Source: Ectothiorhodospira sp. BSL-9 (GTDB lineage: Bacteria > Pseudomonadota > Gammaproteobacteria > Ectothiorhodospirales > Ectothiorhodospiraceae). Taken from it: a DNA stretch of 64,000 nucleotides. The stretch spans positions 1 through 64,000 of the forward strand of contig NZ_CP011994.1 of the NCBI RefSeq assembly GCF_001632845.1, in the 5' to 3' direction. This document shows, one piece after another, positions 46,901 to 54,455 of the stretch (positions are counted from its first letter, which is position 1; each line of letters starts with the position of its first letter). The notes beneath the pieces were generated by a model. That model was not told the DNA's origin and made no database searches. It saw only the letters and a list, made by a program, of their open reading frames with translations. A program made the position numbers and the translations under genes.

Positions 46901-47078
46901 CGGCCTGATGCCGCTGCTGTTCGAGCGCTCCGTTCAGGCCCAGTTCCTGGTGCCCATGGCGGTGTCCATCGTCTTCGGCCTGGCGTTTGCGACGGTGCTG
47001 GTGCTGGTGGTCATCCCGGCGTTGCTGGCGATTCATGAGCGGCTGGCGGGCCGGTGGGGTCGGGCGCAGACAGCTTGA
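43968..47078 (+). CDS. RND-family efflux permease (AcrB type)
   Basis: 1036 residues, the usual RND pump length, twelve spans with two large periplasmic loops. N-terminal FFLRHPVAANLLVVLMLLSG, then VQVTWTGASAEDVQQGITIP. TM4 has the proton-relay region FGFIMSLGIIVDNAIVVSEH with a single Asp, and the C-terminal half has LFGLFGLTGIVVNNSIILVS. The missing second Asp in TM4 (ISLFGFIMSLGIIVDN instead of LAIGLVVDD) places it with AcrB/MMPL-like pumps common in marine and halophilic proteobacteria rather than classical AcrB. It forms an operon with the adaptor. Substrate unknown. Confidence 0.93.
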   Translation: MTRSRGVIGFFLRHPVAANLLVVLMLLSGSWALLKLNTQFFPTFALDFVTVQVTWTGASAEDVQQGITIPLEQELRTVDGLRNLTSTSSLGVAAITLEFESGTDMTLATDQVKDRVAQQRNLPDAAETPVVTRVIRYEPIARLLITGPDDLRELRPLVRDLERQLLDAGIARVEFTGLPEEQMAIQVPTAQLLDLGMSLNQVGERVDALSRDLPAGIVGRDDTARQLRSLEQGREAMDFARLPLRSETEGGLILLGDVAEIERRPRDNQTFIRYQGKPAVELALQRTEQDDALGASSVLLDWLEEVEPTLPPGVDIHIYDQFYEPLVERIGLLLKNGAGGLLLVLGILFLFLNGRLALRVALSIPVSFTAAFLALWALGGSINMISLFGFIMSLGIIVDNAIVVSEHAYTQYQRGMKAEQAAERGARRMLAPVISASLTTVAAFLPLMLIGGIIGNILFDIPLVVICVILATLLISFLVLPYHLKNSLEKVQPPRPGSFRAGFDQRFEAFREGPFRRLVTGSVNNAGLTLAGGVAVLILAVGLLAGGRLGFTFFPSPEGTVINASAHFVAGTPPQRVDGFLKHLEEELYATEEALGGDLVRNVVVRAGKGVEGGGADQAPSGDQFGSILVELISPDQRQVRNTQFIREWQSRIREPAGMEMFSVTERQAGPPGRDVDIRLTGDDPDRVKAAGLDLAETLNDFPGVFAVEDNMPFGREQLIYQLTPEGLAQGLTTESLGQQLRAAFDGHLAQIYQEGLEEIEVRVLLPDNERHHTVTLDRFAVILPDGGMAPLDTVAQLSPRQGFETLRRAETRLAIAVSAEVDRSVNNAGRIREQLAEDVLPELTQRYGVEWSFEGRAADQADTLGDMRTGLIFALALIYLTLAWVFGSYGWPLVVMAIIPFGLLGALVGHWVLGMELTILSLFGLFGLTGIVVNNSIILVSFYQSLRGEGLAQDEAIIEASCQRLRAVVLTSFTTIAGLMPLLFERSVQAQFLVPMAVSIVFGLAFATVLVLVVIPALLAIHERLAGRWGRAQTA

Positions 47079-47090
47079 TTGCAGCTTTGA

Positions 47091-47130
47091 GCCCCTCTCC
47101 CCTCCGGGGAGAGGGGTTGGGGTGAGGGGC
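47091..47130 (+). repeat. palindromic repeat R1, site c
   Basis: GCCCCTCTCCCCTCCGGGGA followed by GAGGGGTTGGGGTGAGGGGC. It starts 12 bases after the RND permease stop, in terminator position, and abuts the IS607 element. Confidence 0.8.
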
Positions 47131-47179
47131 TCGAGCAGTTCACTTGAAACCTACTCATAACTTATCTATGCTTTCCAAT

Positions 47180-47803
47180 ATGAAAAGATTGGTAAGCATC
47201 GGCGAGGCTGCCAAGGCGCTGGGCGTGTCCATTACGACACTGCGCCGCTGGGAGGCATCGGGTCGATTGGTGCCTGAGCACACAGCGGGCGGCCATCGCC
47301 GTTACGACCTGGCGAAACTCCGGCCCGAGATGTTCCGTGCCGAGGAAGACACAGGGCGGCGCACCGTGGCCTATGCTCGCGTGTCCAGCCATGATCAGAA
47401 GGAGGATCTGGAGCGGCAGAAACAGGTGCTGGAACTTTACTGCGCTCAGCAGGGATGGACGTTCGAGTTGATTTCCGACCTTGGTTCAGGGATGAACTAT
47501 CACAAGAAAGGTTTGAAGCGACTGCTTGATGCCATCATCGATGGGGAAGTCGGGCGACTGGTGATCACCCACAAGGATCGGCTTTTGCGCTTCGGGGCCG
47601 AGTTGGTCTTTGCCCTCTGCGAAGCCAGGGAGGTCGAGGTGGTGATTCTCAACCAGGGTGAAGATACGACCTTTGAGGAAGACCTGGCGAAAGATGTGCT
47701 GGAGATCATCACCGTGTTCAGCGCCCGACTCTACGGCAGCCGCTCGCGCAAGAACCAGAAGCTGCTGGACGGCGTGAAGAAGGCCGTGGAGGACGCGACA
47801 TGA
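47180..47803 (+). CDS. tnpA: IS607 serine recombinase (transposase TnpA)
   Basis: 207 residues from MKRLVSIGEAAKALGVSITT (upstream starts at 47168 and TTG 47144 are possible). MerR-like helix-turn-helix at residues about 4-45 (TTLRRWEASGRL, HTAGGHRRYDL), then a serine-recombinase catalytic domain: VAYARVSSHDQKEDLERQKQ with the nucleophilic Ser in ARVSS, and VITHKDRLLRFGAELVFALC. The helical C-terminus is typical of the IS607 group. Moves the element as a circular intermediate. Confidence 0.93.
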   Translation: MKRLVSIGEAAKALGVSITTLRRWEASGRLVPEHTAGGHRRYDLAKLRPEMFRAEEDTGRRTVAYARVSSHDQKEDLERQKQVLELYCAQQGWTFELISDLGSGMNYHKKGLKRLLDAIIDGEVGRLVITHKDRLLRFGAELVFALCEAREVEVVILNQGEDTTFEEDLAKDVLEIITVFSARLYGSRSRKNQKLLDGVKKAVEDAT

Positions 47804-48996
47804 TCCGTGCCCACAGGATTGCGCTTGCGCCCAACAACAGGCAGGCGACCTATTTTGCCCGCGCGGCAGGCACGGCACGTTTTGCCTACAACTGGGCGTT
47901 GGCCGAATGGCAGTGCCAGTACGCGGCCTGGAAGCAGGACAACAGTCTGCCCAAACCCTCGCAGGCGGCGCTTCGTCGCCAGTTGAACGCCGTCAAGCGC
48001 GAGCAGTTTCCCTGGATGCTGGAGGTCACCAAAACGGCACCGCAGATGGCGATCATCCAATTGGGTGAAGCCTTCAAGCACTTCTTTGCCGGTCGGGCCA
48101 GGTATCCGAAGTTCCGCAAAAAAGGCGTTCATGACCGATTCACCCTCACCAACGACCAGTTCCGCGTCGAAGGCTCCCGCATCCGCATCCCCAACCTTGG
48201 CTGGGTGCGGATGCGGGAGTCGTTGCGCTTTACCGGCAAAGTCATGTCCGCGACGGTCTCCCGCGTCGCCGACCGCTGGTTTGTCAGCATCACCGTGGAG
48301 ACCGAAGACCCACCCAGGCGACCGGCTGAAAACCAAGGCTCGGTCGGGGTGGATCTGGGGGTCTTGGCACTGGCCACGCTCTCGACGGGAGAACCCGCCA
48401 TCCCTGGCCCCAAGGCGCATACCGCCTTGCTCAAGCGACTCCGCCGGCTATCACGCAGCCTGTCGCGCAAGCAAAAAGGCTCCAGCAACCGGAACAAGGC
48501 CAAGGCGAAACTGGCACGGCTGCATGCCCGCATTGCCAACATTCGCCAAGATGCCTTGCACAAGCTCACGTCGGATCTGACACGGCGGTTTCATACCATC
48601 GGCATCGAGGATCTGAATGTGCGCGGCATGATGGCGAACCGGCATCTGGCCCGATCCATTGCCGACATGAGCTTTCATGAGTTCCGGCGGCAACTGGCGT
48701 ACAAGGCAGATCAGCGGGGTGGGCAGGTGGTGGTGGCCGACCGCTGGTTCCCCAGCAGCAAAATGTGTTCGGTCTGTGGAACGGTGCAGAAGGTCATGCC
48801 ACTATCCACGCGGCAGTGGATGTGCCCGGACTGTGGCGTACACCACGACCGGGATGTGAATGCGGCAAGAAATCTTGCCCATTACGCCGTGAGTTCCACG
48901 GTGTCAGCCTGTGGAGAGGAAGGCGCTGGCTCAGGTCGCAAGACCGGAGTGAAACCGGCCTCTGTGAAGCAGGAAATCAGCACTGAACCTGTTTAG
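47800..48996 (+). CDS. tnpB: TnpB RNA-guided endonuclease of IS607
   Basis: 398 residues; a Cas12 ancestor-like nuclease guided by an omega RNA from the element's right end. N-terminal helix-turn-helix and wedge (HRIALAPNNRQATYFARAAG, FAYNWALAEW), then the RuvC core with all three acids: Asp in VGVDLGVLAL, Glu in TIGIEDLNVRG and Asp in HHDRDVNAARNLAHY. A zinc knuckle CSVCG...CPDCG lies between the last two. The C-terminal tail (VSACGEEGAGSGRKTG) is normal. It overlaps tnpA by ATGA. The intact catalytic set suggests it is functional. Confidence 0.93.
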   Translation: MIRAHRIALAPNNRQATYFARAAGTARFAYNWALAEWQCQYAAWKQDNSLPKPSQAALRRQLNAVKREQFPWMLEVTKTAPQMAIIQLGEAFKHFFAGRARYPKFRKKGVHDRFTLTNDQFRVEGSRIRIPNLGWVRMRESLRFTGKVMSATVSRVADRWFVSITVETEDPPRRPAENQGSVGVDLGVLALATLSTGEPAIPGPKAHTALLKRLRRLSRSLSRKQKGSSNRNKAKAKLARLHARIANIRQDALHKLTSDLTRRFHTIGIEDLNVRGMMANRHLARSIADMSFHEFRRQLAYKADQRGGQVVVADRWFPSSKMCSVCGTVQKVMPLSTRQWMCPDCGVHHDRDVNAARNLAHYAVSSTVSACGEEGAGSGRKTGVKPASVKQEISTEPV

Positions 48997-49036
48997 ATGC
49001 TTCTGAGCAGGTTTGGGTAGGTATGATAGAACGGTC

Positions 49037-49708
49037 TCAGTAACGCCCCTCCAGCACCAACGCACTCCCTTCATTGCGCATCTCCACCCGCCCCAGGAAA
49101 CTCATCCCCAACAGGGCAACGGGCGGTTCGCGACCCTGAAGCACCAGGGCCGGGACATTGCGCTGCTCGATCCCACCGACCCGCACACGATCCAGCGTCA
49201 CCCGGTAAGCAAACTCCGTCCCCGACGCCGTTTGCACCGGAGTGAGTGTGCCCCGAGCATAATCCACACCCAGCCGCCGCGCCTCGGGTGCATTGAGCAC
49301 CACTGCCGAGGCCCCGGTATCCACCAGGAACGTCAGCGCATGGCCATTCACCGCCCCGGAAGTGGTCAAGACCCCCTGAGAATTGGGATAGACCCGCGCC
49401 GACGCCGATGACCGCGCCTGGAAGGTACCGCCGGCACGGCCACCGCCAATCCCGATCTGCGTCGTGCGCCCATTCACCTCCACAGTGACGGTGCCACTGC
49501 GGCTGTCTGCCGCCCGCAGGGTGACTCCCTCGGGACTCACCTCCCCCACCTGCAGCACCCGACGTTCGCCATCAAACTCCATCACCGCCTGCTGACCGAA
49601 CACACCCAGTACCTGTATGTCCACGGCGGCCACCGCGAAGGATGCACACAGAAACAGCAGACCCGCGAACAGGCTGCTCATGGAAGAAGCAGAAGGGAAC
49701 AGTTTCAT
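49037..49708 (-). CDS. retropepsin-like aspartic protease (TIGR02281 type)
   Basis: 223 residues from ATG at 49708 (a GTG two codons upstream is possible). Signal or anchor segment (SSLFAGLLFLCASFAVAAVD). Residues about 110-223 form a retropepsin domain with the active-site motif ALTFLVDTGASAVVLNAPEA. The family substrate partner is unknown; a periplasmic homodimer is expected. Convergent with tnpB. Confidence 0.85.
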   Translation of the reverse strand: MKLFPSASSMSSLFAGLLFLCASFAVAAVDIQVLGVFGQQAVMEFDGERRVLQVGEVSPEGVTLRAADSRSGTVTVEVNGRTTQIGIGGGRAGGTFQARSSASARVYPNSQGVLTTSGAVNGHALTFLVDTGASAVVLNAPEARRLGVDYARGTLTPVQTASGTEFAYRVTLDRVRVGGIEQRNVPALVLQGREPPVALLGMSFLGRVEMRNEGSALVLEGRY

Positions 49709-49747
49709 GGCCACGAGTATAGCGCGCCCGAGCCTCCCCCCGTGGGG

Positions 49748-49915
49748 GCGGGTTCCTGTAAGCGGGCTTCAGCCGCAGGAAGCGGCTGCAGAGCCTACAG
49801 GGATGTATTTACGGCGTCCCGCTGGAAGGAACCCGGTCGTCCCGAGGTCCACTCCGATCTATGGTCTGGGGCAAGGCCGAGGGTTTCGCCATTCGCGGCC
49901 GAGGGCCGCTCCCAC
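49748..49915 (+). repeat. second copy of the 113-bp structured core plus REP-like arm
   Basis: Core 49748-49860 matches the complement of 34820-34932 over 113 bp with a few substitutions, and an exact REP-like arm follows at 49890-49915. The left arm is reduced to CCCCCGTGGG at 49737-49746. Predicted stems: GGGTTCC/GGAACCC, CTGTA/TACAG, GCCGC/GCGGC and GGGA/TCCC; the differences between copies fall in loops or linkers. Confidence 0.75.
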
Positions 49916-49946
49916 AGGGGCCAACATCTTGCTTGGAGGAATCGAC

Positions 49947-50441
49947 TCAGACCAGCCACCACGCCAGGGCCTGCAACACGATCAGGGCATAGATCCCTGC
50001 CAGCACATCATCGAGCATGATGCCGGTGCCGCCTTCCAGGTGTTTATCCAGCCACCCGATGGGCCAGGGCTTGAGGATGTCGAACAGACGGAACAGGACA
50101 AACCCCACCAGGATCCAGATCCACCCCGCCGGGGCGGCGATCATGGTGATGAGGAAGCCGGCGATCTCGTCCCAGACAATGCCGGGGTGATCATGCACGC
50201 CCAGGCGCCGGGAGCTCTCGCCGCAGAGCCAGATGCCCACGGCCACCACCAGCGCGGTGATCAGCAGATAGGCCCACAGGGGCAATCCCTGCAGGAGCAG
50301 GAAGATGGGGATGGCTGCCACCGTGCCGGCCGTGCCGGGGGCCTTGGGGGACAGGCCACTGCCGAAACCAAAGGCGAGGAAATGAACCGGGTCGCGCAGG
50401 ATCTGCCGGGCGGGAGGTGTTTGGGTGGATTTTTTGGGCAT
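49947..50441 (-). CDS. pgpA: phosphatidylglycerophosphatase A
   Basis: Dephosphorylates phosphatidylglycerophosphate in phospholipid synthesis. 164 residues, membrane protein. Family motifs: LAFGFGSGLSPKAPGTAGTV, HDHPGIVWDEIAGFLITM with the catalytic acids, RLFDILKPWPIGWLDKH and GIMLDDVLAGIYA. It follows thiL by 44 bases, the normal thiL-pgpA pair, but without nusB upstream. Confidence 0.95.
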   Translation of the reverse strand: MPKKSTQTPPARQILRDPVHFLAFGFGSGLSPKAPGTAGTVAAIPIFLLLQGLPLWAYLLITALVVAVGIWLCGESSRRLGVHDHPGIVWDEIAGFLITMIAAPAGWIWILVGFVLFRLFDILKPWPIGWLDKHLEGGTGIMLDDVLAGIYALIVLQALAWWLV

Positions 50442-50485
50442 GGTGTTCGCCAGGGTTAAAAAAATGGGGACAGACCCCTTTTTGC

Positions 50486-51433
50486 TCAGTCGCCGAAATG
50501 AGAGTAACCACCCTGTTCGAGGGTGAGAGGTGCACCATCGGGGCCCAGTATCCGCAGTCCGGGTTCGGCTTCGATGCGACCGATCACGGTGGCCGGGCAG
50601 CCCTGCTCCGCCAGCTGCTGACAGATGGGCTCCATGTCTGCTTCGGCCAGGGTGAACAGCAGTTCGTAGTCGTCGCCGCCGGCCAGGGGGAGTCGCCAGT
50701 GGGTGGTGTCACCCATGGCGCCCCGGAAGGCATCGGAGAGCGGCAGCGCGCCGGCCTGAAGGGTGGCGCCCACACCCGATGCCTTGAGCACATGCCCCAG
50801 ATCCTGGACCAGGCCATCGGAGATGTCGATCCCGGCGTGGGCCCGGCCGCGCAGGATGTGTCCGGCGGCGATGCGGGGCGTGGGGCGGGTGAGCCGGGCC
50901 CTGAGGGTGGAGTCGGGGTGGGGATGATCCCATTGTTCCAGGGCCAGGGCGGCATCGCCCAGGGTGCCGGTGACCAGGATGTGGTCACCGGGTTGGGCAC
51001 CATCTCGGCGCAGCGCCTGGCCGGGTGGCAGGTAGCCCAGGGCCTGAACGGTGATGGTGAGTGGGCCACGGGTGGTGTCTCCGCCGACGAGGTCGACGCC
51101 GTGTTCCCGGGCCAGGGCGTGGAAGCCTTCTGCGAAGGCTGTAAGCCAGGTGTCGTCGTGTTCAGGCAGTGTGAGTGCCAGGGTGGCCCACCGGGGCGTG
51201 GCCGCCATGGCAGCCAGGTCGCTCAGGTTGACGGCCAGGGCCTTGTGGCCGATGTCGCGGGGGTGGGTGTCTTCCGGGAAGTGCACGCCGGCAACGAGGG
51301 TGTCGACGCAGATGGCGAGGGTCTGATGGGGGGGTGGCTGGATGATGGCCGCGTCATCGCCGACACCCAGGAGGGTGTCGGCAGATGTGGTGGGGGGGGT
51401 GAAGTGGCGTTGGATGAGGTTGAATTCTTTCAC
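50486..51433 (-). CDS. thiL: thiamine-monophosphate kinase
   Basis: Makes thiamine diphosphate from thiamine monophosphate and ATP. 315 residues. N-terminal TLLGVGDDAAIIQPPPHQTL, then VDTLVAGVHFPEDTHPRDIG, KALAVNLSDLAAMAATPRWA, GVDLVGGDTTRGPLTITVQA, GIDISDGLVQDLGHVL. In most gammaproteobacteria it follows nusB; here nusB is 7 kb away in the opposite orientation, and the R1 repeat d lies 18 bases upstream of this start. Confidence 0.95.
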   Translation of the reverse strand: MKEFNLIQRHFTPPTTSADTLLGVGDDAAIIQPPPHQTLAICVDTLVAGVHFPEDTHPRDIGHKALAVNLSDLAAMAATPRWATLALTLPEHDDTWLTAFAEGFHALAREHGVDLVGGDTTRGPLTITVQALGYLPPGQALRRDGAQPGDHILVTGTLGDAALALEQWDHPHPDSTLRARLTRPTPRIAAGHILRGRAHAGIDISDGLVQDLGHVLKASGVGATLQAGALPLSDAFRGAMGDTTHWRLPLAGGDDYELLFTLAEADMEPICQQLAEQGCPATVIGRIEAEPGLRILGPDGAPLTLEQGGYSHFGD

Positions 51434-51451
51434 TATGGGGACACTTTTTGG

Positions 51452-51492
51452 CCCCTCTCCCGCTGGCGGGAGAGGGGTGGGAGTGAGGGGGG
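51452..51492 (+). repeat. palindromic repeat R1, site d
   Basis: GCCCCTCTCCCGCTGGCGGG followed by AGAGGGGTGGGAGTGAGGGG, between the thiL start and the TAXI protein stop. Proposed left breakpoint of an inversion. Confidence 0.75.
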
Positions 51493-51510
51493 TGAGAAAA
51501 CGACCTCACC

Positions 51511-52494
51511 TCAATCCAGCAGCCCCGCCTCCTGGTAGTACCGCCTGGCCCCGTCATGCAAGGGCGCCGACAGGCCCTGCTTCACCATGCTCTCCTTCTC
51601 CAGCACCTCAAAGGCCGGGTGCATGCCCTTGAAGGTCTCGAAGTTGTCGAACACGGCCTTCACCAGGGCATAAACCGCCGCCTCCGACGTGGCGGTGGAA
51701 GACACCAGGGTGGCGCCCACACCGAAGGTGTCCACATCCTCATCCTGGCCCGGATACATGCCCGCCGGGATCGTCGCGCTGAAGTAATAGGGCGTGTCCT
51801 TGACCAGTCCATCCACCACTTCGCCGCTCACCGGCACCAGACGGGCGTTGCAGGTGGCGATGGGTTCCTGGATGGCGGAGGACGGATGACCCACGGTGAA
51901 CAGCACCACATCGATGCGGTTGTCGCACAGGGCCTGGCCCTGCTCGCGGGAGGGCAGTTCCGAGGTGAGGGAGAAATCGTCCATGGTCCAGCCGTAGGCT
52001 TCCATCAGACGCTCCACCGTGCCGCGCTGGCCCGAGCCCGGGTTGCCCACGTTCACCCGCTTGCCCTTGATGTCTTCGAAGTGCTGGATATCACTGTCCT
52101 GGCGCACCAGCACAGTGAAGGGCTCCGGGTGCAACGACATCACCGCCCGCAGGTTCTCGTCGGGGCCGGCATCGGCAAAGCGGTTCGATCCCTGCCAGGC
52201 ATGATGCTGCCAGTCGGACTGCACCACGCCCAGATCCATCTCCCCGGCACGGATGGAATTGAGGTTGAATACGGAGCCGCCGGTACTCTCCGCGTTGCAA
52301 CGGATACCGTGTTCCGCGCGGTCGCGATTCACCAGCTGACAGATACGCTGACCGGTGGGGTAATACACCCCCGTGACCCCCGCCGTACCGATGGTGAGGA
52401 AGCGCTGATCGGCCATGACCGGGGCGCTGGCCAGGGTTGTGGACAGGCCTGCCAGGAGCAGGATAAAGCCTTTCTTCATCAACCGTTTGTGCAT
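51511..52494 (-). CDS. TAXI-type TRAP transporter substrate-binding protein
   Basis: 327 residues with signal peptide (KKGFILLLAGLSTTLASAPV). TAXI features: RFLTIGTAGVTGVYYPTGQR, CNAESTGGSVFNLNSIRAGE, LGVVQSDWQHHAWQG, KRVNVGNPGSGQRGTVERLM. Binds a small organic acid or amino acid in the periplasm and hands it to a fused TRAP permease. The only such permease here is at 58888-61632, separated by seven unrelated genes. Divergent from glyA. Confidence 0.93.
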   Translation of the reverse strand: MHKRLMKKGFILLLAGLSTTLASAPVMADQRFLTIGTAGVTGVYYPTGQRICQLVNRDRAEHGIRCNAESTGGSVFNLNSIRAGEMDLGVVQSDWQHHAWQGSNRFADAGPDENLRAVMSLHPEPFTVLVRQDSDIQHFEDIKGKRVNVGNPGSGQRGTVERLMEAYGWTMDDFSLTSELPSREQGQALCDNRIDVVLFTVGHPSSAIQEPIATCNARLVPVSGEVVDGLVKDTPYYFSATIPAGMYPGQDEDVDTFGVGATLVSSTATSEAAVYALVKAVFDNFETFKGMHPAFEVLEKESMVKQGLSAPLHDGARRYYQEAGLLD

Positions 52495-52626
52495 GGTTCA
52501 TCCTCCAGTGGGTGAGGGCCAGGTTGTGACTGTTTTCAGGGTTTTACGTGCGTCTGGCGCCTAAATCCGTTAACATTCAAGCCTTTTTCCGAAGTCTAAT
52601 CAATCCGCTTTTGCGGGGAGTTCGCA

Positions 52627-53880
52627 ATGTTTTCCATCCACATGAGTATCGCCGGATACGACGATGAGCTGTGGCAGGCCATCCAGTCCGAAACACGCCG
52701 TCAGGAAGAGCACATCGAACTGATCGCCTCCGAAAACTATGCCAGCCCACGCATCATGGAAGCACAGGGTTCCGCGCTCACCAACAAGTACGCCGAAGGG
52801 TACCCGGGTAAACGGTACTACGGCGGCTGTGAGTACGTCGACGTGGCCGAGACCCTGGCCATCGATCGCGCCAAGCAACTCTTCGGCGCCGACTACGCCA
52901 ATGTGCAGCCCCACTCCGGCTCTCAGGCCAATGCCGCCGTCTACATGGCGCTGCTGAACCCGGGCGACACCGTCCTGGGCATGAGCCTGGCCCATGGCGG
53001 CCATCTTACCCACGGCGCCAAGGTGAACTTCTCCGGCAAGATCTACAACGCCATCACCTACGGCATCGACGACCAGGGTTACATCGATTACGACGAGGTG
53101 GAACGCCTGGCCCTGGAGCACAAGCCCAAGATGGTCGTGGCCGGCTTCTCTGCCTACTCCCGCGTGGTGGACTGGCAGCGCTTCCGCGACATCGCCGACA
53201 AGGTGGGCGCCTACCTGCTGGTGGACATGGCCCACGTGGCCGGTCTCGTGGCCGGCGGTGTTTACCCCAGCCCGGTGCAGATCGCCGACGTGACCACCTC
53301 CACCACCCACAAGACCCTGCGCGGCCCGCGCGGTGGCATCATCCTGGCCAAGAGTAACCCGGAGATCGAGAAAAAACTCAACTCCCTGGTCTTCCCCGGC
53401 ACCCAGGGTGGCCCGCTGATGCATGCCATCGCCGGCAAGGCCGTGGCCTTCAAGGAGGCCCTGGAGCCGGAATTCAAGGGCTATCAGCAGCAAGTGGTCG
53501 AGAACGCCCGCACCATGGCCGACGAGATGATCAAGCGCGGCTACAAGGTGGTCTCCGGTGGCACCGACAACCACCTGTTCCTGGTGGACCTGATCGACAA
53601 GGGCATCACCGGCAAGGATGCGGACGCCGCCCTGGGTCGCGCCAACATCACCGTGAACAAGAACGCGGTGCCCAACGATCCCCAGTCCCCGTTCGTGACC
53701 AGTGGCCTGCGCATCGGCACCCCGGCCATCACCACCCGGGGCTTTGGCGAGAAGGAATCCCGCGAACTGGCCGGCTGGATCTGCGACGTGCTGGACGACC
53801 TGAACAACGATGCGGTCATTGAGCAGGTCAAGGGTAAGGTGCTGGATGTGTGCAAGCGCCTGCCGGTGTATGCCAGCTAA
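52627..53880 (+). CDS. glyA: serine hydroxymethyltransferase
   Basis: Interconverts serine and glycine with tetrahydrofolate; main source of one-carbon units. 417 residues, normal length; GGGGAG lies six bases before the start. Motifs: [72 protein letters not shown] and the PLP Lys in [16 protein letters not shown]. First gene of the plus-strand cluster with nrdR and the rib genes. Confidence 0.97.
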   Translation: MFSIHMSIAGYDDELWQAIQSETRRQEEHIELIASENYASPRIMEAQGSALTNKYAEGYPGKRYYGGCEYVDVAETLAIDRAKQLFGADYANVQPHSGSQANAAVYMALLNPGDTVLGMSLAHGGHLTHGAKVNFSGKIYNAITYGIDDQGYIDYDEVERLALEHKPKMVVAGFSAYSRVVDWQRFRDIADKVGAYLLVDMAHVAGLVAGGVYPSPVQIADVTTSTTHKTLRGPRGGIILAKSNPEIEKKLNSLVFPGTQGGPLMHAIAGKAVAFKEALEPEFKGYQQQVVENARTMADEMIKRGYKVVSGGTDNHLFLVDLIDKGITGKDADAALGRANITVNKNAVPNDPQSPFVTSGLRIGTPAITTRGFGEKESRELAGWICDVLDDLNNDAVIEQVKGKVLDVCKRLPVYAS

Positions 53881-53896
53881 CGCTCATGCATGACAA

Positions 53897-53935
53897 GCCC
53901 CTCTCCCCCGCGGGGGAGGGGTTGGGGTGAGGGGC
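53897..53935 (+). repeat. palindromic repeat R1, site e
   Basis: GCCCCTCTCCCCCGCGGGGG followed by AGGGGTTGGGGTGAGGGGC, between glyA and nrdR. It may partly terminate glyA transcripts. Confidence 0.8.
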
Positions 53936-53952
53936 GAGGAGGTCGTAACCCG

Positions 53953-54423
53953 ATGAAGTGTCCCTACTGCGGTGCCCCGGATACCCGGGTGGTGGATTCA
54001 CGGCTGGCCGGCGAAGGCGAGCAGGTGCGCCGCCGTCGGGAATGCGCGGCCTGCGGTGATCGCTTCACCACCTTTGAGGGGGCAGAGTTGAACCTGCCCC
54101 GGGTGGTCAAGCGGGACGGCGGTCGCGAGCCCTTCAATGAGGGCAAGCTGCGCGCCGGTGTGATGCACGCATTGGAAAAACGCCCCGTGCCCACGGACCG
54201 GGTCGAGGCAGCCCTGACCCGGATCAAGCACAAGGCCATGAGCCAGGGGGAGCGGGAACTCCCGGCCCAACGCATTGGCGAATGGGTGATGGAGGAACTG
54301 CAGGGCCTGGACCAGGTGGCTTACATCCGTTTTGCCTCGGTGTATCTGAGTTTTGCCGATGTACAGGCCTTTCGCGAGGTCGTCGAACGCCTGGAAAAGG
54401 AACCCCAGGGCAACCAGGACTGA
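53953..54423 (+). CDS. nrdR: transcriptional repressor NrdR
   Basis: Nucleotide-sensing repressor of ribonucleotide reductase genes. 156 residues from [20 protein letters not shown] at 53953 (GGAGG nine bases upstream; the frame from 53890 reads through the R1 repeat). N-terminal zinc ribbon CPYC...CAACG, then an ATP-cone ([40 protein letters not shown]). It precedes ribD, as is usual. Confidence 0.96.
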   Translation: MKCPYCGAPDTRVVDSRLAGEGEQVRRRRECAACGDRFTTFEGAELNLPRVVKRDGGREPFNEGKLRAGVMHALEKRPVPTDRVEAALTRIKHKAMSQGERELPAQRIGEWVMEELQGLDQVAYIRFASVYLSFADVQAFREVVERLEKEPQGNQD

Positions 54424-54455
54424 ATCCCCCTCCCCTCTCTCCCCCAATCCCTCCC

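Larger units (their letters stand above)
47135..49025 (+). mobile_element. IS607-type insertion sequence (ends not resolved)
   Basis: Serine recombinase gene and TnpB gene overlapping by four bases, in the order typical of IS607. The family has no inverted repeats or target duplications, so the ends cannot be read from one copy; the given limits are the intergenic space between R1 and the protease gene. The right flank after tnpB has a CCTG...CAGG hairpin at about 48988-49011. Confidence 0.75.

Noticed and set aside
54424-54455. FMN riboswitch before ribD or ribBA
   Set aside because: The intergenic spaces (32 bases before ribD, 64 before ribBA) are too short and lack the RFN core.
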